Source: Chaenocephalus aceratus
Lineage: Eukaryota > Chordata > Actinopteri > Perciformes > Channichthyidae
Direction of reading: 5' to 3'
Assembly (NCBI GenBank): GCA_023974075.1
Contig: CM043798.1
Span: forward strand, 2,509,527-2,573,526
DNA: 64,000 nucleotides
Below the pieces are notes generated by a model. It saw only the letters and a list, made by a program, of their open reading frames with translations, did no database searches and was not told the DNA's origin. Shown in pieces: positions 11,931 through 24,302 of the stretch. The translations under genes were made by a program, and so were the position numbers. Numbering within the stretch: position 1 is the first letter of the stretch; the number at the start of each line of letters is the position of its first letter.

Positions 11931-13170
11931 CAGGGGTCTTCAACTTAGAGAGAATGTCCCCATGCAAAGGTCCGGAACTTCAACATGTCTAAGTTGCTTT
12001 ATGAATTAGTGTGATATTGAAGTAGCTGCAGCTTTATCAACGTCTGCATGTCATCAACAACTGACTGCCAGTCAAATAAAGAAAGTACTATTCAAAAACA
12101 ACAATATTTATTGTCTATTAACATTGAACTATACAGATATACAGTAAATACTGTGGATATGTGTAATGTTCCTCTCGGGCTGCATTTACAAATGAAATAG
12201 GAGAACATAAATAAAATAGCTTTTGAAAATATGTGCATCTTAAAGGTGCTTAATTTTAGATAAATAAAATAAAGTGTAGCAGCAGCTTGAGTTTCCCTTT
12301 TTCTTTGTTAACCGTTTCACATCATGGCTTAACAGTTTCAGACGATTATAGAACAATATCAGTCTTTACACATCATAACAATTTAACAGTTTTAAAGTGT
12401 CTCTTTCTTTCCCTCTTATATTGCAGTCCCTCACTCACTTTGTTTTGTTCAGTGTGAGAATTGAGCTGGAGCTTATTGTCCTGCCTGGAGTTTAGATCTG
12501 GGCTGAAATGGTGTCAGGGCCATTCTCATACACATGCAGGTGCTCATTGGTTAGCCTCGGTTAGCTCATTGGTTAGCCTCGGTTAGCCTGCCCTGGAACG
12601 ATACTTAGTTTTAATGTTGATCCTGGTGGACTGATCATATCGGGCTCTGAGACTCCTTATTTTCTGTGACCTCAGTTCCGACTTGAGAGGGAGTGTTTTG
12701 TCTCATAGTGGCGTGTTGACACTTTTAATGAGCGCCACGGTCTCTGAACAGATGAGCCACACTGGCTCTGTGCTCCCAGTGGCAGGAGGAACATGAACGA
12801 GTCCACTCAGGGTTCAAAGCTCTGTTCTCACTGTCCACTTTCCTCTTCTTGGAGAGCGCCATGTGTCACTATGTGTCTCTCCCTGTCTGCCGCTAACACG
12901 CCTGTTCACTCTCCTCTCCGCTTCTCTCCCTGTATCGCTCATTATTCTCTTCACTCACTTTCCTCTCCGCTTCTCTCTGCCGCTCCCTCGTCTCTTCTTC
13001 TGTGTTTCTCTCCCTGAATCGCTCACTCGTCTCTTTCGCCCCCTGTCGGCGGCGATCAAAATAGAATCGCCCCGTCAAAATTGAAATCCCCTATTAATAT
13101 AGGTCCGGGTCCGGGTCCGTATAGGTCGGCGTCCGGATCCGGACCGCGGTCCGCCTGTTGCCGACCCCTG
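11931..13170. mobile_element. hAT-type DNA transposon, complete ends, non-autonomous
   Basis: The element begins CAGGGGTCTTCAAC and ends GTTGCCGACCCCTG. It is bounded by a perfect 8-bp target-site duplication CTGTAGGA (11923-11930 and 13171-13178), the signature of hAT transposition. Its 1240 bp contain no transposase motif. Two short GGTTAGCCTCGGTTAGC repeats (12548-12592) and a T/C-rich block (12840-13040) are visible. The right arm carries GGTCCGGGTCC-like tandem hexamers (13100-13150). Confidence 0.8.
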
Positions 13171-13179
13171 CTGTAGGAG

Positions 13180-14440
13180 GTCGGAACAGAACCGCAGTGC
13201 AGCCGTAACACGGGGCAGACAGACCCGGTGGAATCCCAGGGTAAGGCTTCTGATGGCTGTTACCGGCACAATGCTCTGGACAAGACACTGCTGAGAGCAA
13301 AATGGGAGCTCCTTGGTGCACTAATCTTTCCTTTAGCCCCCTGTGCCCCTCTCTTCCTCTTTTTTCTCATCTCAATCAGACTCAGGGCATCAGAACCGCT
13401 CCCTTTCTACAAACCTTTTCCTGATCTTTTTTTCTGAATGCTTTGCACTTATTTCTCACAGCCTTTTGCGCCTTGTGTGGGTGTTGGGTGAGAGTTGGAG
13501 GGAGCCCTCTAGGTCCTCTGCAAAGCAAACACATACACACACCGTCACCTACATCAACATGGTGTACTCACACAACCTCATGCTTTGACACCTTAACAGC
13601 CAAACAACACCCGACACTTCCACGCTAGGATTTTAAAAGGGCATTTGGCAAATAGATTTGAAAAGAAAGCTTGCTGGGAGACTCCCCAAAACTACACACA
13701 CCACAGGACATGTTACTGGGAAATGTTTTTCTCTAACGTTATATGCTTCATGTTCGCTAGCCAGCCCTGTGTATTGGTCTGGCTGGCTAACAATCCCCAG
13801 AGCTAGAACCGGTCTGATTTACAGTAATTGGCTTCGAGTACCACAGTCATCTCTCCACAGACATCATATCCTTCTGCATCTACTGAGTGGAACTTTGGAA
13901 ACTGATCTTCAACAATCTGTTTTTAATGATCCTGCCAATCATTTTAAAATAGCTTTTTAGGGGAAAGTCATGTCCACAGAGCAGGAGCTTTTTCTGCTCC
14001 CTGTCCTCAACCATTAATCACCAAACCATGTCCGCAGAGCAGGAGCTTGGTTTTCCTTCATCCGGACCTCTGAGACATGCAGTTTGCAGTTTACATTTTA
14101 AAGCCTGAGCTGCTGTCTAAAATACAGGCTCTGTTAGAGAGGAATCCCTCGCTTAGCTCTAGAAATGGGTCACATGAACGTTATTGTATTGTTCCTTGTT
14201 TTTGAACATTAAATCCCTGGTCCCGAGGAGCGGTGACACACACTTTTCACAGACAAAATAAAACAAATATAAAAAAGATTCCACCCTGGTCACCACCAAA
14301 GGACAAATGCATACTTTATGCATGTGTCCTTTTGTGTGTTGTTGGGTTGACAGTACATGTTTCCTTTTCTTCTTGTCCTTTTTTGAAATGGGGAAACTTC
14401 TGAATCTGTATACCGGCTCCAGGGAGGCAGTACTGCAGCT
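13180..14440. other. Unassigned DNA, no gene seen
   Basis: No frame with recognisable domains. A direct repeat around GCAGAGCAGGAGCTT (about 13977-13991 and 14035-14049) is the only local structure noticed. Confidence 0.35.
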
Positions 14441-14444
14441 GATG

Positions 14445-14600
14445 ATTAGATAAGATAAGATGGACCTCTATTGATCCCCGTAGGGACATGCAGGTGTCAT
14501 AACAGCAACACAATAAGACAGAAACACAAGTAGTACACATGGGATAATAAGTATAACAATAAAATACAAAAAAAAAGATAAAATAAGAATACAAATACCG
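14445..14600 (-). repeat. LINE 3' tail, minus orientation
   Basis: The block TTAGATAAGATAAGATGGAC followed by a CTCTATTGATCCCC stretch is the reverse complement of tails like the one at 46490-46550 (ATTGGGATCAATAAAGTACC then TCTTATC repeats). It marks the 3' end of a LINE or SINE inserted on the minus strand, with no coding part left. Confidence 0.5.
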
Positions 14601-16057
14601 TAATAATATGAATACAAAGAAGGACATGAGTTAAACTCTGAATTTTAACAGGTAAATGTACATATATAATATCAGTAAAAGTGGCAGTGCGGCGAAAGTC
14701 AAAGGTAACATTGACATCCGACAGTGGTACCTCAGTGAAGAGTTACCAAACAACAAGGTTTTAGTATCTTATTGGTACTGGCAGCTGGGTTAGGTTAAGA
14801 CAGTTACTACAGATCTTGCCAAAACGCCACAGCCATCGCTCACAAAGATTATGTTTGTATGTCTGCACAGGAAGTCTGCTGATGAAATCATGTTAGGAAG
14901 GATAGATGTGTATTCTACTACTGTGACCTGAACTGAAGTTCACGGCCTCTAAAAGTAGTTCCTAAGATCAGATGTAAAAAAAAGAATCTGGACATGAACC
15001 TCTATGTCCATTTTACACACAGTGTTTCCCAGTGATATATCTGTTATAATGTTTTGAAATGTACTTAACACTTAACATAACCTTGTTATAAGCAATACAC
15101 ATTTTTATTCCATCATTCTGGACTCTCCAAACCTTGTTTTAAGAAAAAGTGAATTTGAATTTGAACGATGCAGAGAGTGTTATCTCGAAGATATGTAATA
15201 CTCTATAATGTGAAGCAGGGTTATGTTTCTGTGCCAGTGCATTTTTGTACTAACTAACAATCAGGCACCAATTAGTTTGACCCAGTTTTATATGAGAGAA
15301 GCAAGATACACTGCATTTCCTCTTTGCAATACAGCAATGCATTTTAGCAAACAGATGTATACTCGTTAAACACGGCGTGTGACACAGGAACACGTTGTCA
15401 TGATAAAGATCAGGCTTTGACAGCGAGCGATCAATAGTCAGTCTCACCGTCAGGGTAGCGGCCAGAGGGCTGACCTGGGAAACTGCTAGTCTTTACCTGA
15501 AGCAATGAAGTGCCAGGAATACTGAATATCATGATGTTTTCAAAGCTCAAAACCCACATTATTTGATAAATGTCATATTTGATTAATTTACTTTTGGTTT
15601 TACATTGCGACTGTGCAAGTGCACTGGAGAGCTTCCCATCCTATCTAGATTCTGTCGTCAGTGACTACGGGAACTCTTTTTCCCTGAACTTGCATTAGAT
15701 TTGCTTAAAGATGGGTTTATTGAGAGACAAACTGAAACCTACATTGTATATGTGCACACCAGTGACATGGTTTCATCCGCTCAATGTCGATCGTCTGCAA
15801 ACAGCTGTCTGCTCTCTCACCGCAAGTATCACATGTAAAAAGAAAGAAAGGAAGACACATGAAGTAGAGGAGCAATCAGAGTGAGCTGAGAGGAACAGCT
15901 GCTATGTGTTGTTGTTGTCTCTTAGGCTGTGACATGCGCTCACATATTTCGCTGCTTCTATGCTGCTGGCACTATTTTCTCCAAGTACTGTTGCATTTTA
16001 TTCTGGTCAGACAGTGATTCAACATCTTGGAGTTCACATGTTTATCTTTGTAAATAA

Positions 16058-16060
<3 letters not shown>
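14600..16060. other. Unassigned DNA, no gene seen
   Basis: No supportable gene, repeat termini or tandem structure. Reading frames here are short and without recognised motifs. Confidence 0.35.
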
Positions 16061-16061
<1 letters not shown>

Positions 16062-16111
<50 letters not shown>

Positions 16112-16130
16112 CGCTCTCTCTCTCTCTCTC
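16062..16130 (-). repeat. (CT)n array, tail of the minus-strand LINE
   Basis: CT dinucleotides with a few interruptions (CTCCTCTCGCTC). On the minus strand this is a GA tail directly after GCCAATAAAGCCCC and a TTTGAATTT stretch, matching the GA tail of the copy at 5324-5469. Confidence 0.9.
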
Positions 16131-16278
16131 AAATTCAAAGGGGCTTTATTGGCATGAAAGTTAAATTAAACAATGTTGCCAAAGCATCACAATACAAAAT
16201 AATTAACAACATTAACATACATTTCAAATGTTTACATATTATTGATGATATATATACAGTGATATAATTACATTTCAA

Positions 16279-16280
<2 letters not shown>

Positions 16281-16318
<38 letters not shown>
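16281..16318 (+). repeat. (GT)n microsatellite inside LINE 3' UTR
   Basis: A pure GT array just after the LINE stop codon (minus strand CA). The same array at the same place is found in the truncated copy at 5134-5163, so it is carried by the element. Confidence 0.95.
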
Positions 16319-17614
16319 ATTCACTGTCCCTCAGGTTGTGGCATGTGTATACATATTGGGCAGCAAGGTGTGCCTTGTCTCCTTCTCCTAGGAGTACTCT
16401 CAGTCTTGAGAGGTCATCAACCTCCTTGAAACCTGGGATCACAGAGTTCAACTTGTTCCAGTAAACGCTCCTCACTTCGTTGAATGTTTGGCACTTCAGG
16501 AGGAAGTGCATCTCTGTCTCGGTCTCACCTGTCGTACAGTGACCACATATTCTGTTCTCTTGTGGTTGCCAGGATCTTTTGAGTCTTCCTGTTTCGATTG
16601 CCAGTCTGTGGTCACTGAGTCTGTACTTGGTTAGGATCTGTCTCTGCTTTCTATCTCTGACAGTAGAGAGATATTCTGCCAGCTCGTACTCTCTGTTTAG
16701 AGCCAGGTAACATTCTAATCTGCTCTGGCTTCTCGTCTCGTCTTCCCAATGTTGTAAATAGTTGTCTTTACATTGTGCTATAATGCGTTTGACTGCGATT
16801 GGTGTTTGGAGAGTAGTGCTGCTGAGAGACTGGTCAGAGTGGCTCTGAGAGGGGGCAGCTAGCCTCAGCACCAGCTGCCATAGGGGACTCTTCTCTGGGG
16901 TCAGCTCTTGGCTCTGGAGGGCTTTGGAGTGGAGGGTGTCTCGGGGGCTGGATCTAAGGTGGTTAAAGAATGTTAGTGCTCTCTTTTGAGTGTTGATGAT
17001 CAGTGGGTATCTGCCTAATTCTGCTCTACATGCATTTGTTGGTGTTTTTCTCTGAACACGTAAAATGTATCTGCAGAATTCTGCATGTAAAGACTCTGTT
17101 GGATGTTTGTCCCAGCGGGCATAGCTCTGGTGACTGAGTGGACCCCATACTTCACTACCGTACAGCGCAATGGGCTGGATCACACTATCAAAGATTTTGA
17201 GCCAGATTTTAACTGGAATTTGGACATTATAAAATGTTCTCTTAATTGCATTTAGAGCTCTTCTGGCTTTTTCTTTGAGTGCATTCACTGCCATGTTGAA
17301 ACTTCCCGATGCTGTTATGGTTAAACCGAGGTAGGTGTAACTCATACTATGTTCCATGATATGATTGTTTATGGTAAACTGGTATTTGTTCTCCTGACAT
17401 CTGGGGCGTTTTTGGAAAACCATGACATTAGTTTTCTTCATATTGACTGCCAGGGCCCAGTCCTTACAGTACTGGTCTACTATGTCCCAGCTGCTGTTGG
17501 AGTCCTTGTTCAGTAGGAGACAGCAGAACAAGGTCATCAGCATAAAGCAGACACTTCACCTCTCTATCTAGGAGGGAGAGGCCAGGAGCAGCACATCTCC
17601 TCTCTCTCTCTCTC

Positions 17615-17714
17615 NNNNNNNNNNNNNNNNNNNNNNNNNNNNNNNNNNNNNNNNNNNNNNNNNNNNNNNNNNNNNNNNNNNNNNNNNNNNNNNNNNNNNN
17701 NNNNNNNNNNNNNN
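17615..17714. other. Assembly gap, exactly 100 N
   Basis: One hundred N, a conventional gap of unknown size. About 28 bases including GGGAGAGGCCAGGAGCAGCA occur on both sides (17570-17596 and 17716-17744), and a short CT run precedes the gap. If the two flanks are the same DNA, overlapping them gives one uninterrupted LINE frame into YADD. Confidence 0.97.
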
Positions 17715-18563
17715 CTCTAGGAGGGAGAGGCCAGGAGCAGCACAGTGATCCAACTGAACAGCAAGTTCATTTATATATATTAAATAAAGTGGGACTTAAA
17801 TTGCAACCCTGACGAACGCCTCTTCTCTGGGTGAAGAATTCAGTTTGTTTGTCTCCAATTTTAACAGCACATTTATTCTCTAAATACATTGATTTAACCA
17901 GATCGTACATTTTGCCCCCTATACCACAATGTAGAAGTCTATAATAGAGCCCTTTGTGCCAAATAGAGTCGAAAGCTTTTTTGAAATCAATGATGAAACA
18001 AGTGAATATCTCACCATGTGGTGTCTGGTGTACATGTTTGTTAACTAAAGTGTGAAGGGTGTACACATGGTCGGTGGTGCAGTGTTTTGGAAGGAAGCCA
18101 ATTTGATTTTTACTCAAGATGGATTGTTGGTTAAGGAAATCTTGTATTCTTTTATTTAGAATGCTACAGAATAATGTCCCCAGACAGCTGCTGACACAGA
18201 TGCCACGGTAGTTATTAGGGTCTGATTTGTCTCCACTCTTATGAATGGGGGAAATGAGCCCTTTGCACCAGATGTCAGGAAAACATCCTGACTGCAATAC
18301 GATACTGAACAGCTTTAACACTGTACCCTGCATCTCTGGGGTGCTGCATCGGAGCATTTCGTTTTTAATGTTGTCTGGGCCACAAGCTTTCCTTGGCCGG
18401 AGAGATTGTGTCTGTGTGGTCAACTCTTCCCAAGTCATTGGGAAATCAAGAGGGTTTTGGTTGTCTTTAATAGTTTCTTCTAATGTTTGGAGTTTCTCTT
18501 TTGTAATACACTGATTTGAATTTATTAGATTTATTGGTATGTCTTTGTACAAACTTTCAAAAT

Positions 18564-19100
<537 letters not shown>

Positions 19101-19105
19101 TTTTT

Positions 19106-19392
19106 TTAAAGGTCCCATGTCATGACCATTTCTACTGATCTTAATTCCATTGTTGAGGTCTACTAGAATAGACTTATACTGTTCAATGTTCCAAACTCAC
19201 ATTGGTTTCACACAGCATCTCTGTAAAGTATGTGTATTCACGGTATTCACTCTCTGTCCTAAACGGCTTGTTCGAGCTCCTGCCCTGTACTTTGAGGGGT
19301 TTTGACTCTGCAGACCGTTCACATGCAGACAAACCTTCATAACACACAAGGGGACAGGTAATAACCGGGAAAGCATGACATGGGACCTTTAA
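19106..19392. mobile_element. Intact TTAA-flanked MITE, 15-bp TIRs
   Basis: Perfect terminal inverted repeats AGGTCCCATGTCATG and CATGACATGGGACCT are each bounded by TTAA (19106-19109 and 19389-19392). TTAA target sites are the hallmark of piggyBac-type elements. The body is non-coding. This is the reference copy for relatives at 2815-3109, 34204-34349 and 63676-64000. It lies directly next to the Tc1 relic. Confidence 0.75.
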
Positions 19393-19539
19393 ACTCCTTC
19401 AGTCCAAACTATCCAAAAAAGGCTGGCCTAGTTTGTGGTTCAGGAGGTTTCCCAGATCCAACTGGAATATCCCAAAGTCAGCACCAAACAAGGTAAGTGT
19501 ATAAGTGCCCTATATCTACTGTAGATATGTCTTCATCCC

Positions 19540-19668
19540 CCCCCTGCAATGTAACACTTCCATTTCTGCCACCTGTTTTATATCTTGTCCTTATATGTTT
19601 CTTTGTTAAGCGACCGTGGGTTGATGAAAGGCGCTATATAAATTAAAGTTATTATTATTATTATTATC
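19540..19668 (+). repeat. L2-like LINE 3' tail
   Basis: The segment ends GCGCTATATAAATTAAAG followed by (TTA)n at 19652-19668, the standard 3' terminus of L2-group LINEs in fish. Nothing coding remains upstream. Confidence 0.6.
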
Positions 19669-19951
19669 TTATGAGACTGCCTTTCAAGCAGTAGGTATAT
19701 TTATGAAAGTCACTTGCAAGTAGAATTGATTCCTGACTGAATGTCAAAGCTGAGACACACCAGGAGGCTCCCATCAAATGTTAGCTTGGTTAATATGTAA
19801 AATTATAAATATCTGATCGGATTGTTTTGATTGCATTCACAATCCCTTGAGCAAGTACGCTTTGGGGAGAAGCCTGAGAGTTCATTCAGGATGTTAAGTT
19901 GAGCTATAATTAAGCAATAGCTCACTATAGGCCATGGTATATGCTCATTAT

Positions 19952-20127
19952 ATTACATGTTACTTGTTAGACGCTTTTATCCAAAGCGACTTACATACTC
20001 AATACTGTGGGCAATCCCCACAGGAGCAATTTGTGGTGAAGTGTCTCAGGGACTGCTGACTGCAGGTTTGAACCTGTGACCAACTGATCCCCAGACCAAA
20101 GCTCTATCCACTGCGCCACACCCCTCC
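19952..20127 (-). mobile_element. tRNA-derived SINE, minus strand
   Basis: Reverse complement of the SINE at 11296-11490. It starts with the tail (ACGCTTTTATCCAAAGCGAC) and ends with the tRNA-like head, reading GTGGCGCAGTGGATAGAG on the minus strand. It splits the CATTATATCACAGC junction that is continuous in copy B, so it inserted after that repeat. Confidence 0.75.
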
Positions 20128-20182
20128 AATCACATATCACAGCTAAGGGAAGTGGTTCGGCCCGACGCGAAGCGTTTTATAA

Positions 20183-21719
20183 ACCCTTCCCTCCCCTTCC
20201 GGTGGACCTCCATGGGACCTTATTTCGAAAACATTATGTATTGAAGTCAATGGAGAGAAAAAGATTATCTTTCGATCCCGTTTGAATTGTGCCACGAATT
20301 ACACATATGATGTTTATCAATTTAAAAGATAATTTTGCAAGTAAAAAAAAAATGTGTCATAAAACTGTGAAGTAACACATTTGTTTGTGTGAAACGCTCA
20401 ATGAACTACATCTCTGGTCTCACAGAACAACACACGTCACCAAGATGGCCGTCACTACTGTCTTGTCAACAAAACGATTGACTACCCTCACTATCACCAC
20501 AATGAAACACGTCCAGAAGAATGTCATGCAAAGCTGCCTGCCTGCCTTCCTTTGATTCTGTCTGAACTGCCAGGTCTTTTTAATGTTTAATGTCAACCAT
20601 TTGTGCAGATAGCATGAAGTAGAAAAGATCGGCGATCGCCGATGCTAGCGTTAGCATTTCTCCCCCGGGCTTAAATTGTGTATTATAGAATGATCACACC
20701 GGTGACAGTACTCTTCAAAGGCAGGACTCTTGACTAACTTTTGTCACCATCCTCCCTGAACCGTCCCGAAATACAGTCTAAGCCGTCCCGAAATTAATGT
20801 GGACCGTCCCGAATTAAAATATTAGTTTTTCTACATTATCAGTAGTTAAAATCATTCAAAGCAACCTTTAACATAAATAAAACATCATACAAATCATTAG
20901 ATGATAAGTCATCAACCTTTTTATTTGAGGAAATCAGTCAAACAAAATATATTTAAAAAAACACACAAACGAGAAAGTGACTCTAATATTGAATCCAATC
21001 AAGTCCCATCCAATTAACAAAAAAATCCAACACTGTCCTGAAGACAGAACCCAGAGTAACCACTAACCAGGATGACAGTCTGTAACACAGTCAGGAGACC
21101 TTTACAAACGGCCCCGCCCCCTCGCACACAGACGGGAGAGAGAGATCTCATCTGGATTGGAAAGCTCGAAAATACATCATAGACGCATGTTGTAGTCTTA
21201 TTGCATATTAGAAACGGAGTTGGCGAAAATAAAACTGCGATATAATGTTTATGTATCAATAACACATATGACATATATTTTTTAAATGTCTCCAGTACCG
21301 ATAACAAGTCCGATAACAAGTCCGATAAAGTCGATACGGCGCTTAACGTTACCACTGTCTTTAATAATTCCGGCCCGGGGCCCGTTTAATACCGGGGCTC
21401 GGTACCCATCCCTACATGGGGAGAGGCAGCATATTGCTAAGGACTAAATACGATGGAGAGTTCTCATCTCAGCCTTATTACCCATAGGGGATGAAGAGGA
21501 GTAAGTAAATAAAGAGGCCGGCGCTCCAGGGTCTGGTTCTGCTGTGCGTTTTTGTGATTAATGGTAACACATTTCAGAATTCCTCCACGGGATGCCATTG
21601 TACATCACTCAATCCGCAAAATACACACACTCAGAGCCATATAATAGATATATGGCGCTGCACACACTCAGTACATAGCTAGGCCCGCACATTTGCAGGC
21701 CAGGAATTCGCGGGCACAG

Positions 21720-21771
<52 letters not shown>

Positions 21772-22603
21772 TTCGCTGGTTGCTAAATGTTTTGTGCATG
21801 TGTGTTTATGTTGACAAGGAGGTTTAATAACTGTGTGCTACACAAAACTTGCAGTCGGTTTCATTTTCATCGCCGTTTGTAGTAGAGTTAGCAGGGTATT
21901 TTTATTTTAACTCTCGTCCCAAATTCGTCCCAAAATGATTTTTTATCCTCCCTGACACCATTTTTTTCGACGACGGGACGTCCTTAAGCTCGAGCCCTGT
22001 TCAAAAAGATGAACTGTACGAAATATGACTACTACTCTTACTGTTTAACATGTTGTGTTACTTAATGTTACTTCATGTTAAGGCTAATACAATTACATGG
22101 CTATAATGCTAACTAACGTGCTAGCTACTAGCTAGGTAGCTAACTTGATCCAGCCACTCCTGGTCCTTTCATCAGACGGGAAGCGAAAGAACGAGCAAGA
22201 CCCAATGCTGCTATGATAACAACCTGGTACTAAGCACACAGGCATCTTGTTAAAGTTATCTTATCTTAGCCAGCGCCTTATAGATAGATTCTATCTAGAT
22301 TCTATCTATATGGCGCTGATCTTAGCTATCTCTTAGTGGAGGAAAACAATTGTGACATCACTTACGCGACTCTGGGATTTGTAGTCTTTCTAGTTGCGTA
22401 TTTTTCATAGTCTTATATTTCAACAGTTTTACGACAAACTGTGACTTTTTTGACATGGAAATGATTTTTTAAGATTGACAAACATCATATGTGTAATTCA
22501 TGGCACAATTCAAACGGGATCGAAAGATAATCTTTCTCTCTCCGTTGACTTCAATACATTATTTTTCCGAAATAAGGTCCCATGGACTGGAAGTAGATGG
22601 GCG
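20183..22603. mobile_element. DNA transposon with ~200-bp inverted repeats, carrying other relics
   Basis: The left arm (about 20195-20380) and right arm (about 22405-22590) are inverted copies. Shared blocks include CCATGGGACCTTATTTCG, GATTATCTTTCGATCCCG, TTTGAATTGTGCCA and AATTACACATATGATGTTT. The 2-kb interior has no transposase. It carries an apparent hAT terminus (CCGGGGCTCGGTACCCATCC, about 21390-21410), a (TG)n array and a small hairpin. It lies between two blocks of the outer repeat. Confidence 0.6.
21719..21769 (+). repeat. (TG)n microsatellite
   Basis: About 50 bp of uninterrupted TG inside the long-inverted-repeat element. Confidence 0.95.
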
Positions 22604-22881
22604 TGACTTCGCCACTCTATATGAAAGAAAAATACACTCTAATTTAAATAGTTTTTATTAGTAAATAATGATGTTCAAAATATAGTTAAAAAAATAGTCC
22701 CTCCCTTGCCTTCTGCACAAAACATAGTTCGAGGTGGTTGCTATGCAACACCACTAACAGCTAGCGAACATATTAGACAGAGCAGACCGGGCGCCAGAAC
22801 ACATCTTAAGGGAGGGCATATGATTGTCATGGGAAGGCACACAAAACCGTCTTGTGCTGCGGGCCTGCGGCACAATATATA

Positions 22882-23448
22882 TCAAACAGCAAGGCCAACA
22901 GCAAGGCCAACAGCATTGCGTAAAGACGCACACTTATCGCAAATACATACACAAATAAAGGGCAACATAGAAACCACTTTTGAAACATTGTGTGTGGGGT
23001 TTATTAACCCCAAGATCATCTGGGGCTGTTGGTCTTTGAGCAGTTGAGCTGGCCCAATAGTAGGCTGCCTGTTGATGTGCTGCGAGGGTAGCGTCTGTAG
23101 TGGAGGCACTTGCACGGAGGAGGAGGAGGAGGAGGAGGAGGAGGAGGAGGAGGAGGAGGAGGAGGAGGAGGATGATGATGCTGGCGGGTGTGGTACAGGG
23201 TGTGGCAATGCAGGTGGTGATGGTAGGGGCACACGGAGCTGTGCCTCGGAGGACAGCGTTGGTGGCGGCCGCCTTGATGAGTCAAGGCTTGGGCTCGCTA
23301 ACTCAGCCCGGGGTTTGCCGAGGTCCAGCTCGTGACATTAAGGCGTGCTGCTGCAGCGGCAGGTGCAGGTCGCCAGCAGCGCCATCGGCTGCAGTTCTTA
23401 CATCGCTATTTTGTTTTAATAAATCCTTAGACCTTTTAAGCCAGTTTC
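22882..23448 (-). pseudogene. Low-complexity transposon-associated ORF remnant
   Basis: On the minus strand a frame beginning MDIRNWLKRSKDLLKQNSD (from about 23448) is followed, after frame changes, by a Pro/Ser-rich stretch and HINRQPTIGPAQLLKDQQ. A GGA array in the middle gives poly-Ser or poly-Pro depending on frame. A short MD-x(2)-W start followed by low-complexity sequence recalls N-termini of transposon-derived zinc-finger proteins of fish. No finger or catalytic motif is visible, so the function is unknown. It lies inside copy A of the outer repeat. Confidence 0.3.
23116..23180 (+). repeat. (GGA)n then (GAT)n array
   Basis: About 57 bp of GGA repeats pass into a few GAT repeats. Poly-Glu, poly-Arg, poly-Ser and poly-Pro frames across it are artefacts of the repeat. 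Confidence 0.95.
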
Positions 23449-23873
23449 TGATGTCCATTTTGTAATTCAAACAGAAATGGGAGTCTACAGAATGCACAAT
23501 AAACAAATCCAGAATAGGCGGCAGAGTGTGACGCTGTGATTGGTCTAAATGTGGACGAATCACAAATCACAACAGACACATGAATGTATTTGACGTAGCC
23601 TGCACATTTTTGTTTTAGTTAATATCTGATATCACATACATCGTAGCATAAAAGTTCACAGTTTATTTATAATTAAAAAAAAAAAAATTCAATTTTTTTA
23701 TAAATAATAAAAATCGTGTTTATTGGGGGAGGGCAGGAATGTCAAATGGGAGGGCCTGGCCCTCCTCAATCCACTCCTCCATAGTAAGACCCCCCCGGAG
23801 GTCGAAGTTAATCTTAAATGTTTCCATCTTATGCTTTGTAAGTTTGTTTCATAACGGAAGAAAATGTATATTT

Positions 23874-24280
23874 ATAAAACCGACAAGTCAAATCAAGCAA
23901 TCTGATTGGTTGATAGCGTTTTTGCGGACCTCTTTGATTACAGATTTGAAAACATCGTTGCTTGCTTTAAAAGTAGCACAACTCATTTTGTCAGACCTTG
24001 GGAAGTATCTAGATATCCCTGCCCTGATGCCAAAGGAACCGCACACTGAATATGTGTTGCTGTTTGATGTGTATGTCTGGACCGCTGCGTCAAAAGGAGG
24101 GTTTCTGCCCCGTTACAGTTTGCTTTTCAGCCCAACTGTATACAGTATTTCTCAGACGCGGAGGGATACTGACTTTTTGTGAAAAGTAACTATAATTCTA
24201 CCCGTGGTATACGCTCAGTATATCACGGCTAAGAACAGTCAGATTGCTTGATTTGACTTGTCCGTTTTATAATAATAAAT
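23874..24280. repeat. Segment bounded by ~40-bp inverted repeats
   Basis: It starts TTATAAAACCGACAAGTC, AAATCAAGCAATCTGATTGG and ends with the inverse (CAGATTGCTTGATTTGACTT, GTCCGTTTTATAA). The same structure is at 58268-58680. The arms close a ~400-bp unit, so it could be a MITE or the complex terminus of the outer element. A plus-strand frame across it (23739-24182) has no recognised domain. Confidence 0.55.
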
Positions 24281-24302
24281 ATACTTGATATACATTACAA
24301 TA

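Larger units (their letters stand above)
19900..24280. mobile_element. Mosaic outer repeat, copy A, with nested insertions
   Basis: This is the outer repeat shared with 55615-58680. Shared blocks: the palindrome-rich end with CACAGCTAAG, GGTTCGGCCC and GACGCGAAGCG (about 20135-20175, inverted relative to copy B); the block beginning TATGAAAGAAAAATACAC (22619-22790); and the right block (23771-24275) with AAGTCAAATCAAGCAATCTG and its inverted partner. Copy A is interrupted by a SINE (19952-20127) and a long-TIR element (about 20183-22603). The ends resemble palindromic termini of IS-like eukaryotic DNA transposons, but I cannot name the family with confidence. Confidence 0.5.

Noticed and set aside
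12793..13084. Small Ser/Pro- and Arg/Glu-rich frames at 12.8-13.1 kb
   Set aside because: They lie in a T/C-rich stretch inside a non-autonomous hAT element and have no domain or conservation signal.
20183..22603. A transposase in the long-inverted-repeat element
   Set aside because: Reading all frames of the interior, I found no DDE, hAT or Tc1 motif; the longest frame (21014-21355, minus) has no recognisable domain.
22882..23335. Poly-Glu, poly-Arg, poly-Ser and poly-Pro proteins near 23.1 kb
   Set aside because: These are different frames of one GGA array; only the MDIRNW start on the minus strand is kept as a weak transposon ORF.
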